From Bacillus sp. SD075 (lineage in GTDB: Bacteria > Bacillota > Bacilli > Bacillales > DSM-1321): a DNA stretch of 64,000 nucleotides. A program made the translations under genes and the position numbers. The notes beneath the pieces are model-generated. The model was not told the DNA's origin. It saw nothing but the letters and a program-made list of their open reading frames with translations, and ran no database searches. Below are positions 8,388 through 16,594 of this stretch, piece by piece. The stretch's first letter is position 1. Every line of letters starts with the position of its first letter. The stretch is from contig NZ_JADILK010000005.1 in NCBI RefSeq assembly GCF_017355165.1, positions 62,001-126,000 of the forward strand. The letters are read 5' to 3'.

Positions 8388-8600
8388 TCAGCCTTTTCTG
8401 ATCCAAAATTTCAGTATATCATTTTCTTCTGCCGTTTCCACCAGTTCATGGCCACCGGATCTTGACCAAGCTGCTAAGTCGGCTTTAGCTCCTTTATCGC
8501 TTACATGTATTTCCAGCACTTGCCCTGTTTGCAAATCATTCATGGCTTTTCTCGTTTTAACAATCGGCATTGGACATGCAAGTCCCTTGGCATCTAACAC
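8388..8600 (-). CDS. TusA/SirA-family sulfur carrier, YrkI-like
   Basis: A small TusA-like protein that carries persulfide on the Cys of LACPMPIVKTRKAM. It matches my memory of B. subtilis YrkI. The first usable conventional start is GTG at 8600, giving 70 aa and the unusual N-terminus MLDAKG. The AGGAGAG ribosome site is ~22 nt upstream of that GTG but 7 nt upstream of an in-frame ATT codon (8613-8615), which would add five residues (INADK) and restore the family N-terminal length. It lies between the rhodanese-MBL gene and the exporter. Confidence 0.85.
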   Translation of the reverse strand: MLDAKGLACPMPIVKTRKAMNDLQTGQVLEIHVSDKGAKADLAAWSRSGGHELVETAEENDILKFWIRKG

Positions 8601-8657
8601 TTTATCTGCATTAATATTTCATCTCTCCTATTTACATGACTTCAATTTTCAACAGAA

Positions 8658-9779
8658 TTAGCGAACCGCACAACGATTGGGCCCGATTTCCATTTCGCGC
8701 TGTTTTTCATCATTAGGTTCGATTTTCCCCATATTGGTTTCGCGTATTTCTTGATAAGCGTTTGGTTGAGGCGGTAAATTACCTGTTACCAGCTCTCTGA
8801 ATTCCGTTTCATCGGCAATGTTCAATCCATGATTGTCAGCAAACAACGCACCCAACTTTTTAGCGACACTTCCATCTTCATTCAATTCATCGATGATCAT
8901 GAAATGAGAAGGCAATACGATTAACTCGTCTGGTAATTCTTTATAACGTGTATACAGTGTTTCTCTCAAGTCCCCTACCCAATCCTCAGCCAATCCAGCT
9001 AAATCCGGTCTGCCAATGGAATCGATGAACAGTATATCCCCGGAAAGCAAGTATTTTTGATCGATCACAAATGAAGTGGATCCAATGGTATGGCCCGGTG
9101 AATATAATGCTTGGATATCAATCGCTGTATGACCGATTCTTATCACTTTACCGCTTTCTAATGGCTGATATTCAAAAGTTACTTCAGCCGCATCTTTTGG
9201 CGGCAGCCAGTAAGATGCATTTGTTCTTTCGGCTATTCGTCTTCCACCTGAAATATGATCGGCATGTAGGTGCGTATCCAGAACATGTGTAATATCCACC
9301 CCGATACCATCGGCGAAGTCAAGATAGACATCAATCATTCTTGTAGAATCAATAACCGCTGCTTCACCATTGGAAACGACCATGTAGGAAAGACAGCCTT
9401 TACCTAGTCGAACAAATTGGTAAATCGCGCCGCCATTGGTCAATTCGCCGATTTTCATTGGTTCCAAGTGTTCACTCCATGCTTTCATGCCGCCCTTTAA
9501 ATAAGAAACATCCAATCCAGCTTCAGATAGCATTTCAGCTACCATAACTGATGAGCCTTCCTTTGCACATACTACGAGGATTTCTTCATTGGCTGGGATT
9601 TGATCGGCTTCCACGCCATCCAGTAGATCAAAGTAAGGGATATTAAGGAATTTAAAGTTCTGCCCTTCAATTTTCCAATCATTAAAGTCACTTTCATTTC
9701 GAACATCCAAAATAAATAAGTCAGACTTATCGATTACTTTCTTTGAAACCTCAGCGGCTGTCATTTGCTTAATTACCAT
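8658..9779 (-). CDS. Rhodanese / metallo-beta-lactamase persulfide dioxygenase-like protein, YrkH type
   Basis: A 373-aa two-domain enzyme. Residues ~1-105 are a rhodanese domain with active-site loop VVCAKEGSS. Residues ~115-370 are a metallo-beta-lactamase fold with THLHADH and later metal-binding His/Asp blocks (PGHTIGS, SGDILF, LPSHFM). Proteins of this class oxidise glutathione, bacillithiol or coenzyme A persulfide to sulfite and trim the remaining sulfane sulfur. The domain order (rhodanese first) is YrkH-like and the reverse of my recollection of CstB. The GGGGG ribosome site overlaps a CstR-like palindrome at 9785-9800. Confidence 0.9.
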   Translation of the reverse strand: MVIKQMTAAEVSKKVIDKSDLFILDVRNESDFNDWKIEGQNFKFLNIPYFDLLDGVEADQIPANEEILVVCAKEGSSVMVAEMLSEAGLDVSYLKGGMKAWSEHLEPMKIGELTNGGAIYQFVRLGKGCLSYMVVSNGEAAVIDSTRMIDVYLDFADGIGVDITHVLDTHLHADHISGGRRIAERTNASYWLPPKDAAEVTFEYQPLESGKVIRIGHTAIDIQALYSPGHTIGSTSFVIDQKYLLSGDILFIDSIGRPDLAGLAEDWVGDLRETLYTRYKELPDELIVLPSHFMIIDELNEDGSVAKKLGALFADNHGLNIADETEFRELVTGNLPPQPNAYQEIRETNMGKIEPNDEKQREMEIGPNRCAVR

Positions 9780-9784
9780 CTCAC

Positions 9785-9800
9785 ATACCCCCTATAGTAT
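9785..9800. promoter_or_regulatory. CstR-like operator overlapping the rhodanese-MBL ribosome site
   Basis: On the minus strand ATACTATAGGGGGTAT, an imperfect palindrome matching the ATACCC/GGGTAT theme found at three other positions in this locus. Confidence 0.5.
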
Positions 9801-9827
9801 AAATCATATCAAAAAATTTTTCGTCCA

Positions 9828-10206
9828 TTAAAAAGTTAATGTAACATCAGCTTCTTTAACAAACTCTAAAGATGTGACCGCTTACCTACTTCGATACCGT
9901 CAACGAAAACTCCCTTTCCATACCCAAAACGCCCATGGTCATTTGTCATTTGACACCCAATAAATTTGACGTCCATTTCCTGCGCCGCAGTAACTAATTC
10001 TGGAATGAAAGGAACATTACATGTTAAAGCCTTCGGCAAAAAACTCCTTACTTCAGGCTATGGAAATTGTCCATTCCCTTCATTATGATTTAAGTTCAAG
10101 CTTCGAAACGGAAGAAAAATGGCCACATCTTGATCTGTTGCTGCCGCTGCGATGTTAAACACTTCATATGCATAAATACACCGCCATTGATTATAGCTAC
10201 CTTCAT
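9828..10206 (-). pseudogene. DsrE-family gene, frameshifted
   Basis: ATG at 10206 with GGAGG upstream, then MKVAIINGGVF in one frame. The next frame gives YEVFNIAAAATDQDVAIF, and later pieces read NVPFIPELVTAAQEMDVKFIGCQMT and VDGIEVG to a stop at 9828. These blocks match the DsrE/F fold, including the conserved Cys of IGCQMT, and resemble the intact paralogue at 11569. At least three frame changes are needed, so it is a dead copy. It sits between the TusA-rhodanese and rhodanese-MBL genes. Confidence 0.75.
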
Positions 10207-10233
10207 GATACATTCCTCCATTTTTTAGTCCCT

Positions 10234-10806
10234 TTATTCATTAATGGATTTTTGTGAAGGATCGTTCCATTGGCTCATGCCGGGAACAACATTGAATACC
10301 TGTTCAAATCCAGCCGCCGTCAGTTTTTGTGCAGCGAGGTCACTTCGGCTGCCGGTACGGCAAATCACGAAAATCTCTGAATCTTTATCCAGTTCACCCA
10401 TACGCTGTTCCAATTCACCCATTGGAATTGATTTAGCTGCTGGAATATGATTAAAAGCGTACTCTGCAGATTCTCGGACATCCAGGATGATTGTATTTCG
10501 ATTCTCTTCCATTACTTGTAGAAGTTCTTGATTTGAAATGATTTTTTCATACTTCTTTACTTCTGTTTCTTCTCCGCTTGCTTTCCGGAGATAATGTTTT
10601 AGTGTGGCTACTCCTTCAACCGTACCCAAATATTGGTGGCCTGAACTTTCCGCCCAGGCTTTCATATCCGCAGTCGACCCTATATCAGTCGCTTGAACTT
10701 CCAGTACTTCCCCCGCTTCAAGCCCATTCATGGCTTTTTTCGTTTTTACGATTGGCATTGGACATGCTAAACCTTTAGCATCCAAAACGGAATTTGTTTT
10801 AATCAT
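10234..10806 (-). CDS. TusA-rhodanese fusion, YrkF-like
   Basis: A 190-aa fusion of a TusA domain (residues ~8-78, Cys in LACPMPIVKTKKAM) and a rhodanese domain (~90-185, active-site loop ICRTGSRSD). It would pass sulfane sulfur between the two cysteines. The TusA part is a close paralogue of the separate protein at 8388. AAGGAGG precedes the ATG at 10806. A palindrome at 10829-10847 suggests its own regulated promoter. Confidence 0.92.
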   Translation of the reverse strand: MIKTNSVLDAKGLACPMPIVKTKKAMNGLEAGEVLEVQATDIGSTADMKAWAESSGHQYLGTVEGVATLKHYLRKASGEETEVKKYEKIISNQELLQVMEENRNTIILDVRESAEYAFNHIPAAKSIPMGELEQRMGELDKDSEIFVICRTGSRSDLAAQKLTAAGFEQVFNVVPGMSQWNDPSQKSINE

Positions 10807-10828
10807 TCTATTTCCTCCTTGTTATCTT

Positions 10829-10847
10829 TATAGGGATGGGGGTATAT
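10829..10847. promoter_or_regulatory. CstR-like operator upstream of the TusA-rhodanese gene
   Basis: TATAGGGATGGGGGTATAT, the weakest of the four related sites in the locus. It lies just upstream of the AAGGAGG ribosome site. Confidence 0.4.
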
Positions 10848-10861
10848 CGGGATATACAAAA

Positions 10862-11158
10862 TTATTCTGTGGGACCTTCCCATTCATTCATTCCTCCCAT
10901 CATGTTCAACACTTTATATCCATGATTCTCAAGTAACTGCCCGGCCCTTGTACTTCTGCCCCCTGATCGGCAGACCATGATATACTCTTTTGATTTATCC
11001 AGATCCTGCATTCTAAATTCCACTAGACCCAACGGGATATTCAAAGCATTTGGTATTTTCCCCGCCTTTACTTCATCCACCTCCCGTACATCAATAATAT
11101 GGACTGGCGGGTCTCCCTTCAATAAGGCTTTCACTTCATTCGGTAAAATTTCTTTCAT
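10862..11158 (-). CDS. Single-domain rhodanese
   Basis: A 98-aa cytosolic rhodanese with active-site loop VCRSGGRST, which transfers sulfane sulfur from a donor thiol. N-terminal IIDVREVDEVKAGKIPNALN is the classic rhodanese start. GGGGG lies upstream of the ATG. The next gene upstream ends 21 bp away, so they are co-transcribed. Confidence 0.92.
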   Translation of the reverse strand: MKEILPNEVKALLKGDPPVHIIDVREVDEVKAGKIPNALNIPLGLVEFRMQDLDKSKEYIMVCRSGGRSTRAGQLLENHGYKVLNMMGGMNEWEGPTE

Positions 11159-11179
11159 CGTCTTGATATCCCCCTTTCA

Positions 11180-11542
11180 TTAGCTCCAAGAACTCATGCC
11201 GCCTTTAACATTGGTTACTTTAAATCCGAGTTTTTTCAATGCTTTACTGGCATTCATGCTCCTCATTCCGCTTTGGCAGATTACAATTACTTCTTTATCT
11301 TTTGATAGTTCTTGTGCCCTTTTGCCCAGTTCGCTTAAAGGTATATTCTTAAAGTCCTTAATGTGGTTGCCCCTATATTCGTTAGGAGTGCGAACATCAA
11401 TGAATTGCTTATTTCCTTTGTTATTCAACTCAGCTTTTAACTCAGCCGCATTTATATTTTTTATCCCCTTTACCGGGAGAAATCGCTGATAAAAAAACCA
11501 AACTATGACACCTAGTATGACGATATTAAATATGGTTCCCAT
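11180..11542 (-). CDS. Membrane-anchored rhodanese
   Basis: A 120-aa protein with one N-terminal transmembrane helix (residues ~2-18, TIFNIVILGVIVWFFY) and a rhodanese domain (active-site loop ICQSGMRSM). The anchor places sulfur transfer at the membrane. The start is taken as the ATG at 11542, which has GGAGGG at 9 nt. In-frame upstream candidates lie on top of that ribosome site. Confidence 0.9.
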   Translation of the reverse strand: MGTIFNIVILGVIVWFFYQRFLPVKGIKNINAAELKAELNNKGNKQFIDVRTPNEYRGNHIKDFKNIPLSELGKRAQELSKDKEVIVICQSGMRSMNASKALKKLGFKVTNVKGGMSSWS

Positions 11543-11568
11543 TAGCCTCATCCCTCCAGAACCCAAAT

Positions 11569-12048
11569 TTATATAAATAAGTTTACATTTCCATCCTCTG
11601 CTTCAGCTAAATATGCCGCTACACCTGCATACTCAATTCCATCCAATAACTCCTTTTGCTGCAAGCCCAATAAATCCATTGTCATCGTACAGGCTATTAG
11701 TTTGATTTCCTGTTCTTGGGCCAGCTCAATTAAATTTGGCAGTGACATAGCGTTATGTTTTTTCATCACGTGTTTGATCATTTTAGGCCCCATCCCAGCA
11801 AAGTTCATGTTTGATAGACCCATTTTATCAGAACCACGCGGCATCATTTTTGCAAACATTTTTTCAAGAAATCCTTTTTTTAATGAAATCGGCTCATTCT
11901 TCCTTAAAGCATTCAATCCCCAGAATGTATGAAAGATGGTCACTTCATGATCATAAGCCGCCGCCCCATTTGCAATGATATAAGCAGCCATTGCCTTATC
12001 ATAATCACCACTAAATAAAATGATCGTCGTTCTTTTCTTTTCAGTCAT
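11569..12048 (-). CDS. DsrE/F-family sulfur-relay protein, YrkE-like
   Basis: A 159-aa DsrE/DsrF/DrsH-like protein. The N-terminus TTIILFSGDYDKAMAAYIIANGA is the typical first beta-alpha unit. The likely sulfur-carrying Cys is in IACTMTMDLLG. It should exchange sulfane sulfur with TusA or rhodaneses. AGGAGG precedes the ATG. The perfect palindrome at 12079-12096 lies in its promoter region, so it heads the downstream sulfur operon. Confidence 0.9.
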   Translation of the reverse strand: MTEKKRTTIILFSGDYDKAMAAYIIANGAAAYDHEVTIFHTFWGLNALRKNEPISLKKGFLEKMFAKMMPRGSDKMGLSNMNFAGMGPKMIKHVMKKHNAMSLPNLIELAQEQEIKLIACTMTMDLLGLQQKELLDGIEYAGVAAYLAEAEDGNVNLFI

Positions 12049-12078
12049 TTATGCTTTCCTCCTGATCGATATTCTACA

Positions 12079-12096
12079 TATACCCACAAGGGTATA
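12079..12096. promoter_or_regulatory. CstR-like operator upstream of the DsrE gene
   Basis: TATACCC-ACAA-GGGTATA, a perfect 7-bp-arm palindrome 31 bp upstream of the dsrE-like start. It is the best of the four related sites. Confidence 0.7.
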
Positions 12097-12124
12097 AAAT
12101 ATGTTAAAAAAATATAGTTCGTCA

Positions 12125-12160
12125 ACCCTATTCACTTAAAAATGAACGGAATAGGGTTTT
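12125..12160. terminator. Hairpin between the monooxygenase-like gene and dsrE
   Basis: AACCCTATTC pairs with GAATAGGGTT. The T-rich tail is better on the plus strand, but the position fits termination of the minus-strand CstR/monooxygenase-like unit. Confidence 0.5.
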
Positions 12161-12162
12161 CT

Positions 12163-12468
12163 TTATTTAATTGGTCCGTGATTGATTTGAGTCAAACCTT
12201 CATTCACTTCAAATATTTTCCCATTGACCTTCTCTATACCAAACCCTTTTAACCGAGCTGTGTGCATAGTCAAATACTTATATGCGGATTCCTTCGTTTC
12301 AAACAGATAAATGCCACCAGCTTCATTTGCCTCACTGTCTTCGGTCCAAATCTTCCAGATCAAGCCTTCTTCATCATTAATGCTTTTTGCTAAATCAGTA
12401 AATTCTTTTACCATTTCTTGACCAAATGGCCCCTCCATTTTAAAATCCACTTGTAAAATGTAAGACAT
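12163..12468 (-). CDS. YdhR-like putative monooxygenase, dimeric alpha-beta barrel
   Basis: A 101-aa protein of the YdhR family (YILQVDFKMEGPFGQ, then EGLIWKIWTED, AGGIYLFE, and the late FEVNEGLTQIN block). It has a ferredoxin-like fold; its role is not established. The start is ATG 12468 with GGAG at 8 nt; an upstream in-frame GTG lacks a ribosome site. It sits between the repressor and the sulfur operon, 39 bp from the repressor stop. Confidence 0.8.
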   Translation of the reverse strand: MSYILQVDFKMEGPFGQEMVKEFTDLAKSINDEEGLIWKIWTEDSEANEAGGIYLFETKESAYKYLTMHTARLKGFGIEKVNGKIFEVNEGLTQINHGPIK

Positions 12469-12507
12469 GAATAACACTCCTTTTTTTACCGGTCAGGTTA
12501 AATTCTT

Positions 12508-12783
12508 TTATCTGCTTTTAATCAGTAACTCAACCGCTCCCTTGACTAGTTGTTCAGTACCTTCGCCTTTCTCGACGTTTTCCCGAACGCATTTCTCAAG
12601 ATTGTCACTTACAATAACACCCATGGTCCTATCGATGGCATTACGTGCAGCAGACAATTGAGTGACGACTTCCCTGCAATCTTTTCCCTGTTCCATCATT
12701 CCAAGAACACCCTTGATTTGTCCTTCAATCCGCTTCAAGCGATTAATGACATTTTTATCATACTCCATACTCCGCCCACCCAT
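12508..12783 (-). CDS. cstR: CsoR-family repressor, persulfide-sensing CstR type
   Basis: An all-helical tetrameric repressor of the CsoR/RcnR family. It has two cysteines (GKDCREV and NLEKCVREN), but the His expected in copper-sensing CsoR is replaced (SDNLEKC). That matches CstR, which senses persulfide by crosslinking its cysteines. It adjoins a sulfur-relay locus and four ATACCC/GGGTAT palindromes, so it likely represses the locus. Start choice is uncertain: ATG 12783 (91 aa) or ATG 12768 (86 aa, MEYDKN, closer to known family starts). Confidence 0.9.
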   Translation of the reverse strand: MGGRSMEYDKNVINRLKRIEGQIKGVLGMMEQGKDCREVVTQLSAARNAIDRTMGVIVSDNLEKCVRENVEKGEGTEQLVKGAVELLIKSR

Positions 12784-12873
12784 CTTCAGCCCCAAGTTCA
12801 CTCCAATATATTAGAAATGAGTTTGGGCAATTTACACGTGAATTTATGCATTCTTTAACTTACGAGTTTACAT

Positions 12874-12891
12874 TATACCTATAGGGGTATA
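12874..12891. promoter_or_regulatory. CstR promoter and operator
   Basis: TATACCTATAGGGGTATA lies inside a minus-strand promoter: TTGACA, 17-bp spacer, TAATGT. The operator fills the spacer, as expected for autorepression. Confidence 0.65.
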
Positions 12892-12916
12892 TTGTCAAGT
12901 CGTGTAATTCACACTT

Positions 12917-13046
12917 ATATAAAAAAAGCCACCATATACGGCAGCTTTTCACTAATTACTTCAATTTATAAGAGTTGTCGATTATCCAGTGCCAAGTACC
13001 AATAGAATCCTTTTTAAATACATATGCCCGCGGACTTTTCATAGGT
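12917..13046 (-). pseudogene. Truncated duplicate of the 3' end of the DUF4440/SnoaL-like gene
   Basis: Nearly the same sequence as the 3' end and terminator of the gene at 24680: an A-run then GCCACCATATACGGCAGCTTTTCAC, then AAGAGTTGTCGATTAT and GAATCCTTTTTAAATACATATG. A short internal deletion and several changes are visible. Only the last ~40 codons survive, so this is a broken duplicate. Confidence 0.8.
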
Positions 13047-13234
13047 CTGATATTTACTTATAGGTTGAACAATACCAACTTTCTTTAGCAAATTGTTGTC
13101 GAGAATAGAGAGAGAATTAGACGTGCAGTTTTTGAAAAAGAGAGATTCATTTTGTCTAAATCAGAAGAACTCATAAAAAACGCCATCCTTTCTGTATATT
13201 TCTACAAAAAGAATCGCATTTTTTCGTTATAATA
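13047..13234. other. Degenerate sequence
   Basis: No gene seen. A short plus-strand open stretch (RRAVFEKERFILSKSEELIKN) looks coding-like but has no start or context. Confidence 0.35.
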
Positions 13235-13684
13235 TTAATTTATTGCTGAGATTGGATTAAATGAACCTGAAACAATTTCCCTATTGTGCATAACCCAAGT
13301 CGCCTTGCACACCTTGCGACTGCTTCCGCTGAACAATTAGCTTTCACAAAGTAGCATCCGCTTTTTCACCAATAGTCGGCCAAGCTCGCTCCCCTCTGAA
13401 TTTAAAGGTGTTTTTCCGCCAGAAACCAAGGGCTCGTCTGACCACTCAGCCTTAGACTAGCTTTGTAAAGCACGCACCTTGGGCTTAATTGGCCCCAATG
13501 ATCCGTATATGCTGTCATTTAAAAGCGAGACATTTATACCCATTTCATGAAACAATGGGATTGGAATTGAGGGAATATCAATAGGTACAGTAGAAACAAT
13601 TGAAACACCCGCTTGTGCTAAAGTTTGCCCTGCATCGGCTACCGCTTCAACTGGAATATCTATGCGCATTAAGCCCCACCTCAA
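13235..13684 (-). pseudogene. Amidohydrolase/deaminase C-terminal remnant
   Basis: The upstream piece reads AGVSIVSTVPIDIPSIPIPLF, HEMGINVSLLNDSIYGSLGP. Later pieces in other frames read WPTIGEKADATFVKANCSAEAVAR and TWVMHNREIVSGSF. Together these follow the C-terminal third of a cytosine-deaminase-like amidohydrolase, with the internal GTGD.LEKANR region missing. It is a deleted and frameshifted remnant. Confidence 0.65.
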
Positions 13685-14054
13685 GCCATCAAGCTAAGGA
13701 AAATAATTACATCCTAAACAAAAACGTGCTATCCTTTCTCTTGAACTAAGCCTCTTTTTGCTGGAATAACAATAATCTTTGACTTCTCATGTTCTCAAAA
13801 CATTCAGTCAAAAAGGAGGTTTCTTCAACGGGTGTATTAATGGGGCCAGAAGAACTCAATCAACGGTTTTATCTTTTTTCTGCTGTCAGTCTCCTGCTAA
13901 CCTTTTTCACTTCCTTGCTTTCTCATCGTTCTACTTCCCAGTTTCAACGAAATGAAGGGAACCGACGCAAAGGTTATTGTTTTGAAGCTGCCCAAAAGTA
14001 ACTGAACTGGACAGGCAAAAGGTATTGTGTTTTTGTACATAAAAAGCACCCCAT
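13685..14054. other. Intergenic region, no gene supported
   Basis: About 370 bp. A 70-codon plus-strand open frame at 13789 has no ribosome site or recognisable content and was rejected. Confidence 0.4.
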
Positions 14055-14065
14055 TTAATGGATGC
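14041..14065 (-). terminator. Terminator overlapping the stop of the 254-aa gene
   Basis: On the minus strand GCATCCATTAAATGGGGTGC then a T-run. The TAA of the gene forms the loop. An identical 25-nt copy lies at 15058-15082. Confidence 0.65.
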
Positions 14066-14819
14066 TTAGATTTTTTTTCTTTCGTAATCTTATTTCAAAT
14101 TTATCACTGAAAAATTCATTGGCATTAAATATAGTGCTAATGTCTGAAATATCACCTACGTTCACAATTAAAGCTTCATCAACTTCTTGATCTGTGAGAA
14201 CTATGCGATATTCATATTGATTTTCAAAGTATTTATCTTTCCAAAAGTAAATATCTGTTCCTTGATTTTTATAAGAGTTCATCCTTGCTGAGGAATTGAT
14301 GTTATAATCGTCATATTTCACCAATCCCCCTCTGTAAGCATACCCCTTTTCATTGAGTGTCTTAGTAATTCTGTCAATAAATTGCGATGGGGTAACAAAA
14401 ATCAGTCTATCTCCGAACTCTCTAATCATTTTATCGATTTGTTCTTTAGGTAAATCAAATTTGGTATAATAATACTTTTCATCCTCTTTAACCACTTTTA
14501 ACATATCGCCGACAATTGCAAACATACAATATAAAGGTCTTTTTTCATTTGTATTTTTTCTGAAATTCATCTTTTTAGTTCGCCCCGCCTTTATTAATTC
14601 ACGGGTATCATGAGTAAAGAAATTCATTGTTAATTCCGTAAAAACATTTGATGCTTCAAATTTGTCTCCTATACCTTTTTCTCCCGAAGCACTTTCCATA
14701 TCAATATACTTTTTGAAATTATTCATATATAAATCTCCAGACAAGAAACTTTCCACAAAAGATGTGAACTTTATAAATCCAAAAACTTGACCTTTAAATC
14801 CAACGTCTGATATTTTCAT
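14055..14819 (-). CDS. Hypothetical protein, accessory-type
   Basis: A 254-aa soluble protein. Blocks such as FIKFTSFVESFLSGDLYMNNFKKYID, then GDKFEASN, and late QYEYRIVLTD recur in phage- and defence-associated hypothetical proteins that I recall only loosely. I cannot name the family. The start is ATG 14819 with GGAGGG at 10 nt; the upstream ATG is too close to that site. Its stop codon lies inside a terminator hairpin (14041-14065) that recurs at 15058-15082. Confidence 0.7.
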   Translation of the reverse strand: MKISDVGFKGQVFGFIKFTSFVESFLSGDLYMNNFKKYIDMESASGEKGIGDKFEASNVFTELTMNFFTHDTRELIKAGRTKKMNFRKNTNEKRPLYCMFAIVGDMLKVVKEDEKYYYTKFDLPKEQIDKMIREFGDRLIFVTPSQFIDRITKTLNEKGYAYRGGLVKYDDYNINSSARMNSYKNQGTDIYFWKDKYFENQYEYRIVLTDQEVDEALIVNVGDISDISTIFNANEFFSDKFEIRLRKKKNLSIH

Positions 14820-15057
14820 ACTATTCATTCCCTCCTATTTAACTTCTAAATTCGACAAAAGGGACTCTTCACCGATATTTATTCAATCTAAACTAGTCAG
14901 GAGAGTTTTACAGGAACGGTTACTTGTTAGTGAACATGTAAGACTGTATGCCTCGTTTACAAAAAATATACATCAATATACGGTTACCAAAGGATAGCAT
15001 TACTTCTTTACAGTCTTCTTTTAACCTCTTCCTGATTTCATATTCTCTCACCAATAA

Positions 15058-15082
15058 AAAAAGCACCCCATTTAATGGATGC
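15058..15082 (-). repeat. Second copy of the terminator-like 25-mer
   Basis: Identical to 14041-14065. It marks the end of a lost minus-strand gene or a partial duplication. Confidence 0.6.
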
Positions 15083-15329
15083 CCCCAATTTATCTCGTCC
15101 ATTACATCAATTAAAATCCTTGGTAAACGGCTCAAAATGTTATATTCTTTTTTACAATTGTTTTCAAATCTAGGGCTTTACCCTTTCCCATATAACTGCT
15201 AGTTGGACTTCTTTATTATCAGTTGTCTTTTTGTTTACTTTCATAGGTTCATCAAATACTTTCATCTTGTCTCCCCCTTCGTTATCCTAACTTAATGGAT
15301 TGACTGTTATTTATATATTCAGCAAAAGA

Positions 15330-15840
15330 AGGAATGCGGAGCAAACCATTCTTCGATTAATTTCTGAACTTCACCCTATATTTAATCTTGGGATCCAAGT
15401 ATAAGAATTCCTTGCTTCCTTTAAAATTAATTCTTGATACACGTCATGGAACTGCTTTCTTGCTGCAGGAGTGACAAACTCCATCATGCCCGAATTTACA
15501 TTCTTATGAAAAATTCCTTCAAGCGCTTGATGTTTTACTAAAACAAATAAACTGGTCTATTCCGATACATCCGCCGAACCTTACAAATCATATCAGTGTC
15601 TTCTCAAGCAGCTCTTTCCTCACATCAGAAGTACATGATTTACGTTTTGGCCATTGGATAAATTACGTCCATATTGACTTGTGAGTTCTGATTTCTAGGA
15701 TTGAAATCTTTCCAACATTGCTTTAATATCAGGCTTATCTTGTTGATCAGTCATGATAAATTTCACGGTCCAGTATAGTTCCATGTGGAATATCTAATTG
15801 GGGCTGCTCAGGGATTTCATTGTAACCTCACTATTGTAGC
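15330..15840 (-). pseudogene. Heavily decayed coding remnant
   Basis: Minus-strand pieces in different frames: EIPEQPQLDIPHGTILDREI, then TDQQDKPDIKAMLERFQS, then HQALEGIFHKNVNSGMMEF and PAARKQFHDVYQELILKEAR to a stop. Codon-like composition suggests one former gene with several frameshifts. The family is not recognised. Confidence 0.4.
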
Positions 15841-16019
15841 GAGTATACAATTTAAACTAATCATTACACTCAGAAAGAATCAAACGAATTCCATCAAGCT
15901 CATGTTATCTAGACTTAATGATAAAAAACCTTTATTAATAAAGGAGAGTACATATTAGCCATGTAATATATGTACTTGTAGGATGGCAACAATATTATTT
16001 AATTTTAAACCTTAAACAT

Positions 16020-16051
16020 ATAACCCCGTCCTGAAATTAGGACAGGGTTAT
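16020..16051 (-). terminator. Terminator of the VOC/ArsR unit
   Basis: ATAACCCCGTCC pairs with GGACAGGGTTAT with one mismatch and an 8-nt loop. It lies 51 bp after the VOC gene stop. Confidence 0.65.
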
Positions 16052-16101
16052 AACTTTTCAAGAAACATTTAAGCCGAAGTTCCTTCTATTTCTGCATAAA
16101 G

Positions 16102-16485
16102 TTACTTCTGCAAAATCTGAATTAGGTTTCCACATGTATCGTCGAAGACAGCTATCGTTAATTCGCCTATTTTTGTCGGTTCCATGGTAAACTTCACGCC
16201 TTTTTCGCTTAATCGTTTGTACTCTATGTGAATATCTGCAACCCCAAACATGGTTACTGGGATGCCTTCAGCAAATAACTTCTCTTGATACTCCTTTGCG
16301 GCAGGATGCTCATTCGGTTCGAGTAAAAGCTCGGTACCGTCATGATCATCGGGAGAAACTAGTGTTATCCACCTAAATTCTCCTGTGGGAACGTCATGTT
16401 TTTTTACAAATCCCAGTGTTTCTGAATAAAATTCCAGTGCCTTATCTTGGTCTTCTACGAAAATACTGGTAACAATGATTTTCAT
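16102..16485 (-). CDS. VOC-superfamily (glyoxalase/bleomycin-resistance fold) protein
   Basis: A 127-aa protein built of two beta-alpha-beta-beta-beta units (IFVEDQDKALEFYSETLGF; FDDTCGNLIQILQ). Family roles include thiol transfer, glyoxalase and drug binding; the exact substrate is not shown. AAGGAGG precedes ATG 16485; longer in-frame starts are unsupported. It is the second gene behind the ArsR-type regulator at 16595, which probably controls it. Confidence 0.9.
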   Translation of the reverse strand: MKIIVTSIFVEDQDKALEFYSETLGFVKKHDVPTGEFRWITLVSPDDHDGTELLLEPNEHPAAKEYQEKLFAEGIPVTMFGVADIHIEYKRLSEKGVKFTMEPTKIGELTIAVFDDTCGNLIQILQK

Positions 16486-16594
16486 ACTGTTTTTGCCTCC
16501 TTTGATAGTTGTGACGCATGGTTCTATGCTAACAATCTGGCGCAAGCAAAACGACCCACACAATAGCCAGAAGTGCTGTTCCGATTTTATAAAA

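Larger units (their letters stand above)
14820..16019. other. 1.2 kb of decayed sequence
   Basis: No intact gene. It contains a second copy of the 25-nt terminator (15058-15082) and scattered minus-strand coding fragments between 15330 and 15840. Confidence 0.5.

Noticed and set aside
13789..14001. 70-codon plus-strand open frame
   Set aside because: It has an upstream AAGGAGG only in a shifted position, no recognisable domain, and lies in decayed DNA.
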